From NCBI GenBank assembly GCA_964634795.1, contig CAZWLL010000005.1, forward strand, positions 1-63,316: a DNA stretch of 63,316 nucleotides, in the 5' to 3' direction. The stretch comes from UMGS1696 sp964634795 (GTDB taxonomy: Bacteria > Bacillota > Clostridia > Oscillospirales > CAG-272). Of this stretch, positions 62,529-63,316 are shown one piece after another. Made by a program: the position numbers and the translations under genes. The notes under the pieces were generated by a model. It did not search any database. It was not told the DNA's origin and worked only from the letters and a program-made list of their open reading frames with translations. How positions within the stretch are numbered: position 1 is the stretch's first letter; every line of letters begins with the position of its first letter.

Positions 62529-63316
62529 ATGAAAATTACAGAATTATCGGTTGCCGCTCTCTGCGAAAAGCTGGAAAAACGCGAGACTACATCACGTGAG
62601 ATAACAGAAGCGTTTCTCGAAAGAGCAAATGAAACAAAGGATATTAATGCATTTATCACGCTTTGTCCCGAGAAAGCGTTAGCGGCGGCGGATAGAGCGG
62701 ACAAAGAAAATCTTTCCGCGATAAAGAAGATTCCGTTTGCGGTTAAGGACAATATAGCATACAGCGGAGTGAAAATGACCTGTGCTTCACACATGCTTGA
62801 AAATTTCATCCCTACCTATAATGCTTCCGTTGTCGAAAAAATGGGCGGCATAGTTTTAGGCAAGACTAACCTTGACGAATTCGCAATGGGCTCAAGCTGT
62901 GAAAAATCGATTATCGGCGCGACACACAATCCCATAGCACATGATTACTCGGCAGGAGGTTCGTCAGGAGGATCGGCAGCATCGGTTAAGGCGTGTTCCT
63001 CACCGTGGGCGTTAGGAACGGATACGGGAGGAAGCTCACGCCAGCCGTCGGCTTTTTGCGGAGTTGTTTCGGTTAAGCCGACGTACGGTTTGGTTTCGCG
63101 ATACGGAGTAGCTGAGCTTGCTTCATCACTTGACACGGTTTGTCCGATTGCACGTGATGTCTATGACTGCGCTTTAATTCTTGAAAATATGGCGGGACAT
63201 GATGAGAGAGACATGACGTCCACATCACGCGAGGATTACCGCGGTGAATTTACGTCTGCAATAAAAAAAAAATACGGCATAAGCGGAGTCAGAATCGGGC
63301 TTATGGACGGATTCGA
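62529..63316 (+). CDS. gatA: Glutamyl-tRNA(Gln) amidotransferase subunit A, 3'-truncated by window edge
   Basis: The frame is open from the ATG at 62529 to the end of the window (262 of about 480 codons). The amidase-signature triad is complete: Lys in IPFAVKDNIAYSG, the cis-Ser in AGGSSGGSAASV and the nucleophilic Ser in GTDTGGSSRQPSAFCG. GatA releases ammonia from glutamine and channels it to GatB. It follows gatC in the usual gatCAB order; gatB is expected to the right. No ribosome site stronger than GGAATT lies upstream, suggesting coupling with gatC. Confidence 0.95.
   Translation, partial: MKITELSVAALCEKLEKRETTSREITEAFLERANETKDINAFITLCPEKALAAADRADKENLSAIKKIPFAVKDNIAYSGVKMTCASHMLENFIPTYNASVVEKMGGIVLGKTNLDEFAMGSSCEKSIIGATHNPIAHDYSAGGSSGGSAASVKACSSPWALGTDTGGSSRQPSAFCGVVSVKPTYGLVSRYGVAELASSLDTVCPIARDVYDCALILENMAGHDERDMTSTSREDYRGEFTSAIKKKYGISGVRIGLMDGF

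Overview
The window is about 63 kb of a low-to-moderate G+C Firmicute chromosome, most likely an uncultured clostridial (Oscillospirales-like) gut or rumen bacterium. Evidence: the gene order yicC-remA-gmk-rpoZ-priA-def-fmt-yugP-rsmB-rlmN-prpC-prkC-rsgA-thiN, strong AGGAGG-type ribosome sites, TTGACA/TATAAT promoters, LexA boxes of the GAAC-N4-GTTY type, many lipoproteins and a C-terminal wall-anchor-like signal. Three runs of exactly 100 N (6404-6503, 19542-19641, 44822-44921) mark it as a scaffolded draft, probably a metagenome bin. Two of the gaps are flanked by identical 55-bp copies, so they look like overlapping contig ends rather than missing DNA.

Layout. 1-347: end of a secreted Cys-rich protein. 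437-4517: family-1 sugar ABC importer (propeller-fused binding lipoprotein, two permeases, a small adaptor-like protein). 4727-6264: DUF5685 protein plus a Cys-tailed J-domain protein. 6265-6601: palindromic repeats and gap 1, followed by a small membrane protein. 7157-21433: a long housekeeping cluster for transcription, translation, replication restart and PASTA-kinase signalling, started by a promoter that sits inside the preceding terminator. 21516-30419: GH43-like enzyme, CAT-like acyltransferase, thpR, trxB, nadE, mtnN, a GH127-like arabinofuranosidase and a Gfo/Idh oxidoreductase. 30496-33047 (minus): LysR regulator, tRNA-Val and an SOS-controlled DinB. 33399-33936: tRNA-Pro followed by a fragment of a mobile-element protein. 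33988-42069: envelope region with a discoidin-like surface protein, a GHL10-amidase fusion lipoprotein, a VanY-type peptidase and an HtrA protease. 42330-44529: two-component system. 44589-44933: nested-hairpin repeats and gap 3. 44934-47006 (minus): EF-G paralogue. 47289-51806: flavin reductase and tautomerase, then a zur-znuACB zinc locus with twin operators. 51877-53100 (minus): second Gfo/Idh protein. 53427-63316: ftsK, tmk, DJ-1, MTHFS, CPBP protease, mltG, nfo, gatC and the start of gatA, which runs off the right edge.

Themes. Cell-wall remodelling recurs: GHL10-amidase, VanY, HtrA, MltG, FtsK and the PASTA kinase. Several of these carry long disordered N-terminal cytoplasmic tails before a single membrane helix. 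Plant-polysaccharide use is the second theme (GH43, GH127, sugar ABC importer, two Gfo/Idh enzymes). I see no complete prophage, insertion sequence or CRISPR array. The most unusual items are the GHL10-Amidase_3 fusion, the structured repeats at 44.6 kb, the DUF5685/Cys-string J-protein pair and the element fragment beside tRNA-Pro.
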